This document shows positions 24,001-31,314 of a stretch of 45,013 nucleotides of DNA, in pieces. Where the stretch lies: positions 1-45,013 of the forward strand of contig JANQNV010000055.1 of the NCBI GenBank assembly GCA_028279425.1, given 5' to 3'. The translations under genes and the position numbers were made by a program. Under the pieces are notes generated by a model, which was given only the letters and a program-made list of their open reading frames with translations, was not told where the DNA came from and searched no databases. Position 1 is the first letter of the stretch. Each line of letters starts with the position of its first letter. The DNA comes from Longimicrobiales bacterium (GTDB lineage: Bacteria > Gemmatimonadota > Gemmatimonadetes > Longimicrobiales > Gaopeijiaceae).

Positions 24001-24719
24001 TGGCTGGTGAGGTCACGATCACCGTGAACCGGCGAGCACTGGATGATCGACTTGCACTGACCGACTCCTTCACCACACTCGACTCGTTGCGCTGGGTCCC
24101 ACTGGGGAGCGGAGAACTCCGTCCGGTAAGAGTGGACGGCGAACCCGCCCTTCTGCTCGGCGGCGACGGCCTCTACGCCGATGGGATCGGTTCGGTCGAC
24201 GGCTTCGACCTGACACTTGGAGGGCGCCTGGAAGCGGTGTTCTGGATGGACCCGTTCCGAAGGACCGATCGGAACCGGATCACGCTCTGTCTGCACGATG
24301 GTGCCGTGAGCGAGCCGCCGGGGGAGTACGAAGCGTGGCGACTGGACCAACGAGCCTGCGTCCGTTGGCCTGCAGACGAAGGATTCGACTTCGACCCGGC
24401 AAGTATCGCCCTCAGCACGGGGGCCCAACCCCTTGGCGCGATCGCTGTCGACACTCTGCTCGGCACCAGCCGTTGGAACCGACTTGGACTGGAAGTCCAG
24501 CCCGACGGAAAGGTATCGGCCATCATTGGGGACTCGGTCGTCGCGACCCATCCAGTGCGACTGGTGAACGATTCAGACGCTACGTGGCATGCGGTGGTGA
24601 TCGGGCATTCGGTCGACAACCGCCTGCTTCTTCGCGACCTCAGTCTCTGGACTAGCCCGACAAAGACGGCCGAGGCATCGACAGGTGGCAGGACGAGCCC
24701 AGAGCCACCGCGAAAATGA
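21018..24719 (+). CDS. Transmembrane BTAD/STAND regulator with extracytoplasmic propeller, Big2 and LamG-like domains
   Basis: A 1233-aa one-protein signalling system from ATG 21018. Residues about 1-240 resemble the winged-helix plus BTAD module of AfsR/SARP regulators (MPRFKLHLLGSPRVV, RLAGMLWPG, GLLDGFTVPDAQPWL). Residues about 255-610 are a STAND ATPase: Walker A GPHGMGKT near 273-280, Walker B VVLLIDDAHWMD near 373-384. A single membrane helix at about 616-634 (MVAVSLVSAVLIALATLAQ) leads to a propeller-like region (about 640-920), a Big2-type Ig domain (about 925-1003; VTWSSSDPTVVSV) and a LamG-like jelly roll (to the end). DNA-binding and sensing parts thus lie on opposite sides of the membrane. 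A LamG lipoprotein follows. Confidence 0.82.
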   Translation: MPRFKLHLLGSPRVVGDAGILVELPLGKPLAALAYVALEPASASRVRLAGMLWPGAPAPRARASIRQALWFIRKQTVQEVLVEANDRLSLNPDVIDLDVHRLASALDGGRLDAALALWSTGLLDGFTVPDAQPWLTWADDVKSRWEARVGRAFEAKARESHGAQRVRWLHRAIGVRSYRPETWHALASVLIDQRDIEGASEALDGLRRVAEHEDRQLVQAAEDRLRLLRRSVYGDPEERLVPDFVGRSTEFSVLMASWRDVLSRRSRVVGLLGPHGMGKTALADEAVRHALLDEANVVEVRGTRTEVDMELGVVGSVAAELLKRPGAAGISPGSGQVLRALVPSGGEFAEVVPRTTMVADALGDLMDAVSQEAPVVLLIDDAHWMDKPSGMVLLRAVRQLHGARVLMLWTCTTGGSQGHGARAIEHAAEDDLATLVKLGPLRKSEIAEMITLLLSERDAGRIDELSDQLHLATGGWPLHLVELLRDLRDRGLVARDRSGNWTLDDDVLQGMQPPSASLPEALEQRVHGLSHDARRLGVLLSDRAGAIAPEELRSLAPAHPERVDRAVAELLRRGLVRWTRDDRVRLAHELLGQAFSSAAAAPESDAVPERSRAKSMVAVSLVSAVLIALATLAQRSSATPDDLPFGGGTIWLRDAVGFHSVTYRGGESAWEWGDTVRIPAGFHARGHPQRSSEGSYVLVGAVASDSESALDAAIVRDGEVQQVFSSEGDDLLQAVDPSVQAGILSVQHPDTTQFRHMLVRINLDQDGDTAVLATGTASYGGTAWSATGERLLVHVDAPWDTLLITDPGGRRLGVLPSPHKEASATSPCGPDQVLVETRPPAALPEFWIWKGDWAEAVRINLRLLPATTPTCSPDGSAVVYLHRHEERTTLVLDPLDGGPLAQLDIPAMGISHTMWAQPAQPAPTALRITGAAREMARGERRRLSSEVLGRDGEPLVRAVTWSSSDPTVVSVGSGGLATANRPGRVVVRGTVDGWLAGEVTITVNRRALDDRLALTDSFTTLDSLRWVPLGSGELRPVRVDGEPALLLGGDGLYADGIGSVDGFDLTLGGRLEAVFWMDPFRRTDRNRITLCLHDGAVSEPPGEYEAWRLDQRACVRWPADEGFDFDPASIALSTGAQPLGAIAVDTLLGTSRWNRLGLEVQPDGKVSAIIGDSVVATHPVRLVNDSDATWHAVVIGHSVDNRLLLRDLSLWTSPTKTAEASTGGRTSPEPPRK

Positions 24720-24726
24720 CCCGCTT

Positions 24727-24746
24727 GCGCCGGCCGTGGCCGGCGC
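24727..24746 (+). terminator. GC-rich hairpin after the sensor-regulator gene
   Basis: GCGCCGGCC and GGCCGGCGC form a perfect 9-bp inverted repeat around GT, 7 nt after the stop codon. No T-tract follows, so it may be only a weak or Rho-assisted terminator. Confidence 0.4.
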
Positions 24747-24945
24747 GCTCCGCAGCTGCATGCACTGCTGTCAATCGGGACTCTTCTTCCTGTTGGGCCG
24801 CAGCCACCATGCCATCCGATCGCCTGCCGACGGCCTGAGCGGTAGGCTAGCACCGAGGGAGGATGGCTCGCCTGACGGCCTTTTGATGGCACGGGCGACG
24901 ATGGTCGAAACCCCTTCGCTTCGCCATCAACCGGAGTCCGCGCGG

Positions 24946-26322
24946 ATGACCTGCCCTCGCCGAAAGCCCCACCTGCAGAAACAACTCCTGAGTGCCTTCG
25001 CACTCTTCGCGGCGGCTGGCTGCGCCGATCAACTATCCACCCAACCAGAACCGCGCATCCCGCTGGAGATCGCTCGCTCGCAAACGTCGTCGGGACAGCA
25101 AGTCCTTGCTGAAGCGACCCTGAAGACGTTCCACGCCAGCGGAAACGGCCGGACCAGGGAGATCCTGAACGACGGAAACGGCATCGCGAAGGTCGACGTG
25201 AAACCAACCAACGGTACCGTCGACATCATAGCTCCAACTGTGACCGTCACCGCGATGGCAGGGACCCACTACACCTCGGGTGGAGAAGGGTTTGGCATAC
25301 GCAATCCCGACGACAACAGCGCGGAGCGGAAATCTCTGGAAGGAGAAGAGGCCATCGCGTTCTCGCTAACCGACTCGACCGGAACACGGATCGGCGAGTT
25401 CCATGCCAGGGTGCGCCACTATGGGGGCGACGCCGACGTGCTCGTCGAGACCTGGCTGCATGGCGGCCTCGTCACAGCGGACACCGTCCCCTTCTTCGCG
25501 GGCACATCCTCAACCCTTTGGGGAACCTCCTTCAGCACGCCGATAACCTCGATTCGGTTCCAAGCTCTCTCGGGACGCGTCTCCATCGCGAACCCGAAGC
25601 TGTCGGTCGTGGAGCCGGACGACCCAGCACCATCTGCCGGACTGCTGGCCCACTACCCATTCGACGGCGACTTTGCGGACGCGACCGGAAGCTTCGGCAA
25701 CGGCACACCGGTCGCCGGCGCCGCCTTCGGAGCAGATCGACTTGGAGCGGTAGGCTTGGGGCTGACGCTCGATGGCCTTGACAGCGAGGTCCAACTCCCC
25801 GCTGAGATCACCAACTCCCGAGCCGCCGGCACGATCAACCTCTGGGTGCAGGTGGTGAATCCGACCACCCGCCAGCGCTGCGGTCGGACAGATCACCCGA
25901 GCGTCGCCCCCTATCACTGCCAGTACAATGTCTTCAGCAAGGAGGGGTCCACCCTCCGAGCACAGTTCGGGGGCGCGGGGGTCGGAGCGCCCCTCGATCG
26001 GATCTACTTCAGGGTCGCGAACGATAGCTTCATGTACACGTCCCCAGGAGCCGTGAGCCCGACCGGCTGGACCATGTACACCTTTGTCTGGGATCCCTCG
26101 GGTAAACGCACCTACATCAATGGTCAGCTCGCGGTATCCGAGCCCGGTTCCTTCACAACCGCGAGTTCGGGGACGTTGAACCTGGGATCGAACGGCGCGG
26201 CGACCCTACGCTTCCGCGAGCGCCTGTACGGGTCCATGGATGAGGTCCGGATCTACGATCGCGCGTTGGACGTGGGGGAGATCAGTCTACTGTGCGACGT
26301 CCAGGCTGTTTGCGGAAGTTGA
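24946..26322 (+). CDS. LamG/concanavalin-like domain lipoprotein
   Basis: A 458-aa protein from ATG 24946 (GGAG about 9 nt upstream). Residues 1-25 are a lipoprotein signal with lipobox AAAGC. A first beta-rich domain spans about residues 40-220. After a Pro linker (VEPDDPAPSAG) comes a LamG_3-type domain at about 230-450, with the usual opening LLAHYPFDGDFADATG and closing LYGSMDEVRIYDRALDVGEI. Such domains bind carbohydrates or other surface ligands. It lies 226 nt after the sensor-regulator, which also ends in a LamG-like domain, so a shared ligand is conceivable. Longer upstream starts exist but disrupt the lipoprotein signal. Confidence 0.82.
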   Translation: MTCPRRKPHLQKQLLSAFALFAAAGCADQLSTQPEPRIPLEIARSQTSSGQQVLAEATLKTFHASGNGRTREILNDGNGIAKVDVKPTNGTVDIIAPTVTVTAMAGTHYTSGGEGFGIRNPDDNSAERKSLEGEEAIAFSLTDSTGTRIGEFHARVRHYGGDADVLVETWLHGGLVTADTVPFFAGTSSTLWGTSFSTPITSIRFQALSGRVSIANPKLSVVEPDDPAPSAGLLAHYPFDGDFADATGSFGNGTPVAGAAFGADRLGAVGLGLTLDGLDSEVQLPAEITNSRAAGTINLWVQVVNPTTRQRCGRTDHPSVAPYHCQYNVFSKEGSTLRAQFGGAGVGAPLDRIYFRVANDSFMYTSPGAVSPTGWTMYTFVWDPSGKRTYINGQLAVSEPGSFTTASSGTLNLGSNGAATLRFRERLYGSMDEVRIYDRALDVGEISLLCDVQAVCGS

Positions 26323-26334
26323 CGCGCGACGGGG

Positions 26335-26368
26335 GCCGGGTCCGTCTCGACCAAGAGACGGGCCCGGC
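26335..26368. terminator. Bidirectional hairpin between convergent genes
   Basis: GCCGGGTCCGTCTC (26335-26348) pairs with GAGACGGGCCCGGC (26355-26368) across a 6-nt loop: a 14-bp stem with a single G-U pair. It begins 12 nt after the LamG lipoprotein stop, and the lipocalin-like gene ends 94 nt further on. No T-run follows on either side, but stem length and position support a shared terminator. Confidence 0.65.
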
Positions 26369-26462
26369 GGCCGAGCGTTACCGGCTCCCCCACGCGCCCA
26401 ACCTCCAAGGGACCCTAGCATGGTATCCTGCTCGAGTGGCCGGCGGGCACGGCCCAGGCCCG

Positions 26463-26927
26463 CTACCTGCCCAGCGTGTAGACGAAGGTCGAGCCTCCCT
26501 CGACCTGGCGGAGCGTGAAGATGCCCCCGCCGAGTGTGTAGCCGAGCTCGTACTGGTCCGTGGCAGAGCCATCGGAGTCCCACTGCACATTCACCTCAAT
26601 CGTCTCGCCTTCGGGGTCGACGAAGACCCAGCCACCCTCGGCCCAGACCTGCGCCCCGGACGCGTCGATCTCTTCGTACCAGTAGGTCCCATTCGCCTCG
26701 AAGTTGGCTCGCGCCAGCGTCGTGGCGGGGTCCCACTCGAGAGCACCCGCGAGGCTCGCCGCCGCCCCGTTCTCCGTGGCGGACAGAAACGTCCAGCTGC
26801 CGACCATGGCGGCGGGCGGATGCCCGAGCTCGTCATCCTCGTCGGCGGGGTCCGTGGTGGATTCGGAGCAGCCGATCAGCATGGCGACGCCGAACAGGAG
26901 CAGGCAGGGGGAGCGGAGTCTGGGCAT
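26463..26927 (-). CDS. Lipocalin-like lipoprotein
   Basis: A 154-aa protein from ATG 26927 with AAGGTGA 7 nt upstream. The signal peptide ends in lipobox LIGC (MPRLRSPCLLLFGVAMLIGC). After a short acidic linker, the mature part opens VGSWTFLSATENGAA and continues as Gly/Trp/Tyr-rich beta strands, the pattern of lipocalin-like DUF domains. It is predicted to be a small lipid-anchored barrel in the periplasm or outer membrane; the ligand is unknown. It diverges from the beta-propeller gene at 27185, with 257 bp between them for both promoters. Confidence 0.75.
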   Translation of the reverse strand: MPRLRSPCLLLFGVAMLIGCSESTTDPADEDDELGHPPAAMVGSWTFLSATENGAAASLAGALEWDPATTLARANFEANGTYWYEEIDASGAQVWAEGGWVFVDPEGETIEVNVQWDSDGSATDQYELGYTLGGGIFTLRQVEGGSTFVYTLGR

Positions 26928-27184
26928 CTGGGCTCACCTTCAGACGGGGGCCGCATGTCTCTCCCCCCCAACAGGCCGGCGCCAGGGCCATGGCGCAAGG
27001 CCGCGGGCGCGCGAAGCCTGATGGGCGTGAAGCCTGGCAAACGTCGAGACGAGGACGACCGCCACTCCTCCGCTACGCCGGCTGGCGCGAAGGACCGCGG
27101 GCGGACATCATGGGGCTCGTAGCAGATTCGCAGCGGACTCGCCACGAGTACGGTACGCTCACTCCCCTGCCCCGAGGACCCGAC

Positions 27185-28417
27185 ATGAGAGTCCCCCGCA
27201 CGACCCTGGCAGCCGCCGTCTTGCTCGCCGCTCTACTCGCCGCCTGCACCGGATCGGATGGCGGAGATTCCGTGGGCGCCGTCTCCGTCGCAGACAGTGC
27301 CGGTGTCCGCATCGTCACCAACGACCTGGCGCAGGTGTCGGCGGCCTGCACCCTCGACGATACGCCACGCCTCGTGGTGGGCGACCGTCCCGGGGATCCG
27401 AACCACGAGCTGTTCCGCGTGTTCGGCGGCGCGCTCCTGGGCGACGGACGGCTGGCGGTGGTCGACCAGGGGTCCCAATCACTGCGCCTCTATTCGCCCG
27501 AAGGGGAGTTCCTCACGGCCGGCGGCCGGGCAGGCGAAGGCCCCGGGGAGTTCCGCAGGGCGTTTCGGCTGTGGCGCATGCCGGGCGACACCCTCTGGGT
27601 GGGAGACTACGGGCCGTGGGAGTTCGAGGTGTTCTCGCCCGAGGGCGAATGGGTGCGTGGCATCCGGACCGAGCCGGCGTACCCGAATCCACCCCAGGCG
27701 TACGCGGTTCTGGCCGACGGGCGCGCCATGCTCGGCAGTGAAGACCCGACGTCGCGCGATCGGGATTTCAGCATGAGTGACGTGACCCTCGTGCTCCACG
27801 GCGGGGACGGCGCCTCCGTCGGGGTCTTCGGGGTACTGCCGAACACGCGGTACGGAACGTTCGGCGACGACGCGGCCGCGATGTTCATCTCGCCGTGGTT
27901 CGAACCGCGCCTGGTCGCCGGCGCGGTGGGGAACCAGGTCGTGCTCGCCCACGGCCGGGAGCCGGAGCTACGCTTCCACGACGTGACCGACACACTCGAA
28001 CTCCGGCGGATCGTTCGGTGGACCGGGATCGACCGCACCGTTTCGGCGGCCGACGTGGAGGCCGCCACGCAGGCGACCGAGGCGCAGTACGCGGCGTACG
28101 ATCTGTCCATCCGGGAGCGGATCATGGGACCGCTGACCGACGCCGATCGACCGGTAGCGGATGCCTTTCCGGCCCTCATCAACTTCTCCTCGGGCACCGA
28201 CGGATCCCTCTGGATCAAGGAGTACCCGAAGCCCACCGGCCCCGACGACGAGACGTGGGTGCGCTTCGACGCAGACGGCCGCTTCGTCTGCCGTCTGCCC
28301 GTACCCGCCGAGGCGTTCGACGTCTACGAGTTCGGCGCCGACTACCTGGTGGCCAAGGTCGAAAAGGACATGGACATCGAAACCGTCCAGGTGATCGGCG
28401 TCGTCGGGCCGTCGTGA
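27185..28417 (+). CDS. Six-bladed beta-propeller lipoprotein (NHL/6-blade type)
   Basis: A 410-aa protein from ATG 27185 with GAGG about 8 nt upstream. A lipoprotein signal ends in LLAAC at residue 21. The mature part has 6-bladed beta-propeller repeats such as GALLGDGRLAVVDQGSQSLR, LYSPEGEFLTAGGRAGEGPG EF and DTLWVGDYGPWEFEVFSPEG. The GxGxGEF-like turn after the blade is typical of the 6-bladed propeller family abundant in Gemmatimonadota and Bacteroidota. Function is likely binding or sensing at the cell surface. It converges with a second member of the family at 28687. Confidence 0.85.
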   Translation: MRVPRTTLAAAVLLAALLAACTGSDGGDSVGAVSVADSAGVRIVTNDLAQVSAACTLDDTPRLVVGDRPGDPNHELFRVFGGALLGDGRLAVVDQGSQSLRLYSPEGEFLTAGGRAGEGPGEFRRAFRLWRMPGDTLWVGDYGPWEFEVFSPEGEWVRGIRTEPAYPNPPQAYAVLADGRAMLGSEDPTSRDRDFSMSDVTLVLHGGDGASVGVFGVLPNTRYGTFGDDAAAMFISPWFEPRLVAGAVGNQVVLAHGREPELRFHDVTDTLELRRIVRWTGIDRTVSAADVEAATQATEAQYAAYDLSIRERIMGPLTDADRPVADAFPALINFSSGTDGSLWIKEYPKPTGPDDETWVRFDADGRFVCRLPVPAEAFDVYEFGADYLVAKVEKDMDIETVQVIGVVGPS

Positions 28418-28686
28418 CCCGACGGTGAGTTTCCACGCCTGACCCGAGCGATCGGCGGAGCTCCCCAGGTCAAGTGGGCGTCGAGGGCCTGGGCTTCTTC
28501 TCGTCGATTCTCGACGTCGATCTGGTCGTGCCCCTGAGGGAGGGCCTGTCGCTCCAGTTCGGGCTCCCCCCGGGCATCGGCAACGCCACGGAGCTCGACG
28601 AGACCAGCCGGCCTGACCGGCCAGGACCTCGAGGGGAGTGGCTCGACGTGGGGAACCCCGTGGCGCTCAGAGGAGACGACGAAGAG

Positions 28687-29871
28687 CTACCCCCCGTCCG
28701 CCCGCTCGACCCACGCCACCGAGGGCACGCCGAGCTCGTCGGTCGCGACCCCCCAGACACGCCGCTCCGTGAAGGCGAGGGGCCGGAAGCTCGACGGGAA
28801 GGTCCACTCGGCCACGGCGCCGTCGCGGTCGATCACGAGCCACCGGGGGCCACGTCCGAACCAGCCGCCCGATACGTCGAAGCGCTGGAGCCAGGCTCGC
28901 TCGTCGGGTGAGCAGCGCAAGTCCGCGTACTCGGGGAAGACGTCGGCAGAACGAGCACGGAATTCGGGGAACTGCGCATCCATCATCTGGCGAAACTCCG
29001 CGCTGTCGGGCTGTTGTGCGGATGGCATCTCCGCTCGCAGCTGGTCGAAGGCGAGGCGGAACATGCCCTCGGCGCTCAGCGGGACGCGCCGCTCGGCCGG
29101 TAGATCGACGGCCTGGAGGTCGGCCCCGGCGGAGTCGACGCGCCGGAGTTGATTCCGGTTGGGGTCGTAGAGGGCGAACCCATCCCCACAGGGGGTCCAG
29201 ATCGGATAGGGTGCGAAGAACGTGGCCCCCGGAAACCGCTCCTCGGAGTCACCGACGACCTCGGGAATCGACAGCACCCGCCTCGGCGTCACGACCGAAT
29301 CGGGATCCAGTCGGAACGACACCAGCTCGGCATCCCAGAGTCGCACCGATCCCTGCGGGGGCGCAGAAGGAGGAACGCGTCCGACGAGCACACGACCGCC
29401 CCATTCCCCCACCCAGGCGGGGCCGACCCGCAGTCCCGCATCTTCGAAGGTCACGAACGACGCCAGTGGAAGCTCGTCTTGCGGGAGCGGGACGATACGC
29501 AGCTCACCTCCGGAGAGCCGAACGAATCGCTGTCGCAACACGTCGTGGGTCCAGACGGCCCCGGCCGAGTCCAGCACCAGGGCCCTCGGGATGTTGAATT
29601 CCTCGGGCCCACCCCCCTCGTTGCCGAAGGATCGATCGAGGTCGCCCTCGGCGTCGAAGACGACGAAGAAGGGGTCGCTGGAGTTCAAGACCCAGACCCG
29701 GCCATCCGGCGCCGGCGCGAGGTCCACGACCCTCGAGACATGGTCGGATGTCGCGTGCACCCGTACCTCCTCGGGCGCGACCGTCCTGAGCGCGGCCACG
29801 GCGTTCTCCTTCGTGTCACCGCACGCGACCACCGAGAGGGAGAAGAGCAGGAACCGCAGTCCCCCCCTCAC
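28687..29871 (-). CDS. Six-bladed beta-propeller lipoprotein
   Basis: A 394-aa protein read from GTG 29871, which overlaps the stop of the upstream membrane-protein gene by 4 nt (GTGA). The signal GGLRFLLFSLSVVACGD carries the lipobox VVAC. Propeller repeats follow, for example LAPAPDGRVWVLNSSDPFFV and FGNEGGGPEEFNIPRALVLD, close in style to the genes at 27185 and 43532. A much longer in-frame reading upstream (to 30894) runs through the small membrane-protein gene on the same strand and is not credible. Expect attachment to a membrane; function unknown. Confidence 0.82.
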   Translation of the reverse strand: MRGGLRFLLFSLSVVACGDTKENAVAALRTVAPEEVRVHATSDHVSRVVDLAPAPDGRVWVLNSSDPFFVVFDAEGDLDRSFGNEGGGPEEFNIPRALVLDSAGAVWTHDVLRQRFVRLSGGELRIVPLPQDELPLASFVTFEDAGLRVGPAWVGEWGGRVLVGRVPPSAPPQGSVRLWDAELVSFRLDPDSVVTPRRVLSIPEVVGDSEERFPGATFFAPYPIWTPCGDGFALYDPNRNQLRRVDSAGADLQAVDLPAERRVPLSAEGMFRLAFDQLRAEMPSAQQPDSAEFRQMMDAQFPEFRARSADVFPEYADLRCSPDERAWLQRFDVSGGWFGRGPRWLVIDRDGAVAEWTFPSSFRPLAFTERRVWGVATDELGVPSVAWVERADGG

Positions 29872-30311
29872 TGTCCCTGCATCCTGATCGTGGGCGCGGA
29901 GTGAATCGGAGTCCTCAGAGACTGCGCGGGCGACGCGTCCGACCCCTCGACGAGAATCAGACCGATCATCCCCACGAGCAGCGTGAGGAGGACGGTGAAG
30001 GCAGGGGCCACATAGCGCCCCTGAGGGGCCTGGCGCGCCGCGCTCGTGCGGCGATGCTGCGTCGATCGGAGGCGCAGGTGGGGGACGCGCGAGGCGGCGG
30101 GGCTTGCGACGGCCGGCGGGGTGTCGCGGACGGGGGCCGATGCGCGGGCGGGGGCCGGTGCGCGGTCGCGGACCGAGGTTGACGCAGGGTCGCGGGGCGG
30201 GGCCGAGCCCGGACGGGCGGCGAGGATGTGGAGGCGAGAGGTAATGTAGGACTCGCCGGTCGCGCGCATGCGCTCGCGAATGCGGCGCTTGAGGTGCTTC
30301 TGCTTCGTCAC
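29868..30311 (-). CDS. Small membrane protein with N-terminal TGESY motif
   Basis: A 147-aa protein from GTG 30311 with GAGG 8 nt upstream. The N-terminus MTKQKHLKRRIRERMRATGE followed by SYITSRLH is a basic helical motif (RxRMxxTGExYxxxR) seen at the head of many otherwise unrelated bacterial proteins. An Ala/Pro/Arg-rich linker (about residues 36-98) leads to one membrane helix (FTVLLTLLVGMIGLILV, about 104-120) and a short periplasmic tail. The stop overlaps the propeller gene's GTG, so the two are coupled and may form a membrane-spanning unit: basic cytoplasmic head, helix, and an external propeller lipoprotein. Confidence 0.65.
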   Translation of the reverse strand: MTKQKHLKRRIRERMRATGESYITSRLHILAARPGSAPPRDPASTSVRDRAPAPARASAPVRDTPPAVASPAASRVPHLRLRSTQHRRTSAARQAPQGRYVAPAFTVLLTLLVGMIGLILVEGSDASPAQSLRTPIHSAPTIRMQGQ

Positions 30312-30657
30312 GGTGCGATCCTCGGGAGCACGGCCGCGGCTCGCCCCTCCCCGGCGGGCGCGTTCCTACGGCAGGTGTCCAGTGCGCATCGTGTCGGGTC
30401 CGAGGAGACGACTCCCCTTTGCCTCGTTGAGAGTCCCCGCCGGGGGGGGACGAGAGAGGATGGGCGAGGACCACCGCCTCGCCGAGGGTAGGCCTGAACG
30501 GCGCACGCGGCAAGTTCCCGCGCTGGTCGACGTCTGCTGGCGCGGAGGCCCCTGGGGGCATCTGGCGGTTCGAGTGCCCCGACTGCGTTTCATGTGGAGA
30601 CGGGCCGCGGTGGAGCCCCCCTGCGCCCGACCTGCCCTCGACGACGGACGGTTCGCC
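30312..30657. other. Divergent intergenic region
   Basis: These 346 bp separate two divergent units (29868-30311 leftward, 30658 onward rightward) and must contain both promoters. I see no convincing gene, conserved promoter pair or strong hairpin. Open frames here are GC-driven and lack recognisable content. Confidence 0.5.
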
Positions 30658-31314
30658 ATGCTCCGCACCGTAGCGCCCCCGCGCGCCCTGCTCGCCTTCG
30701 TACTCTCCCTCACGGCGTGCGGAGGTGCCGCCGATGCGGCCCCGCAAGAGCACGCGTCCGCGACCCCTGAAGCTTCTGTCGGCTCGGATGTGATCGGTAC
30801 CATCGAGGCGACGATCGACGGGGAGGCGCGCACCTGGTACGTGGTGACCGGCTCGGTTCGGGGCGAGTCGTACGCGAGCGCCGTCTGGTACCAAACGCCC
30901 GAGGGCGAACTCGTTGCGTCGCTCGGCGGGTACGACACGGCCGACCTCCCCTTCGACACCTTCGAAACGGACCCTGCACAGGGCGTGTCGACCGGTGACT
31001 ATCGGGGATCGGCCGTCACCGTCGTAATCATGCCCGGGGCGGCGGCGGCCCCCTACCGGGCGGAGATCTCGGACGCCGCTCCGGGCGTCACGTATGCTCC
31101 GGACGCGAGCGTTCCGGGGATCGACGGCGTCTACCTGGGACAGTCGGGTGGACTCGACGTGCGGCGACTCGAGATCGCAGGGGATCGCCTCGACGTCGAG
31201 GGCACCTTCTGGGGTACGCTGCAGACGTTCTCCGGAGACGGTGCGGTCGAGGTCGCGGAGGGGCGGTTCTCGGTCCGTGGCGTGCCGTCTCGGTCGGCGC
31301 TGGGAGGGGCGTGA
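30658..31314 (+). CDS. Hypothetical lipoprotein upstream of the PKD metalloprotease
   Basis: A 218-aa protein from ATG 30658. Its signal peptide ends in lipobox LTAC (ALLAFVLSLTACGG). The mature part is beta-rich (GTIEATIDGEARTWYVVTGS, then a C-terminal RLDVEGTFWGTLQTFSGDG block), resembling small lipoproteins that carry a single jelly-roll-like domain. Its TGA overlaps the next ATG by one base (TGATG at 31312-31316), so it is translationally coupled to the large secreted protease and may anchor, chaperone or inhibit it. I do not recognise a named family. Confidence 0.7.
   Translation: MLRTVAPPRALLAFVLSLTACGGAADAAPQEHASATPEASVGSDVIGTIEATIDGEARTWYVVTGSVRGESYASAVWYQTPEGELVASLGGYDTADLPFDTFETDPAQGVSTGDYRGSAVTVVIMPGAAAAPYRAEISDAAPGVTYAPDASVPGIDGVYLGQSGGLDVRRLEIAGDRLDVEGTFWGTLQTFSGDGAVEVAEGRFSVRGVPSRSALGGA

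Noticed and set aside
28418..28686. Plus-strand frame starting at 28474 (GVEGLGFFSSILDVDL)
   Set aside because: It extends into the opposite strand of the propeller gene and shows no domain; the 269-bp gap between convergent genes is treated as non-coding.
29872..30894. Long N-terminal extension of the propeller lipoprotein at 28687
   Set aside because: It would run through the 147-aa membrane-protein gene in another frame and would bury the lipoprotein signal.
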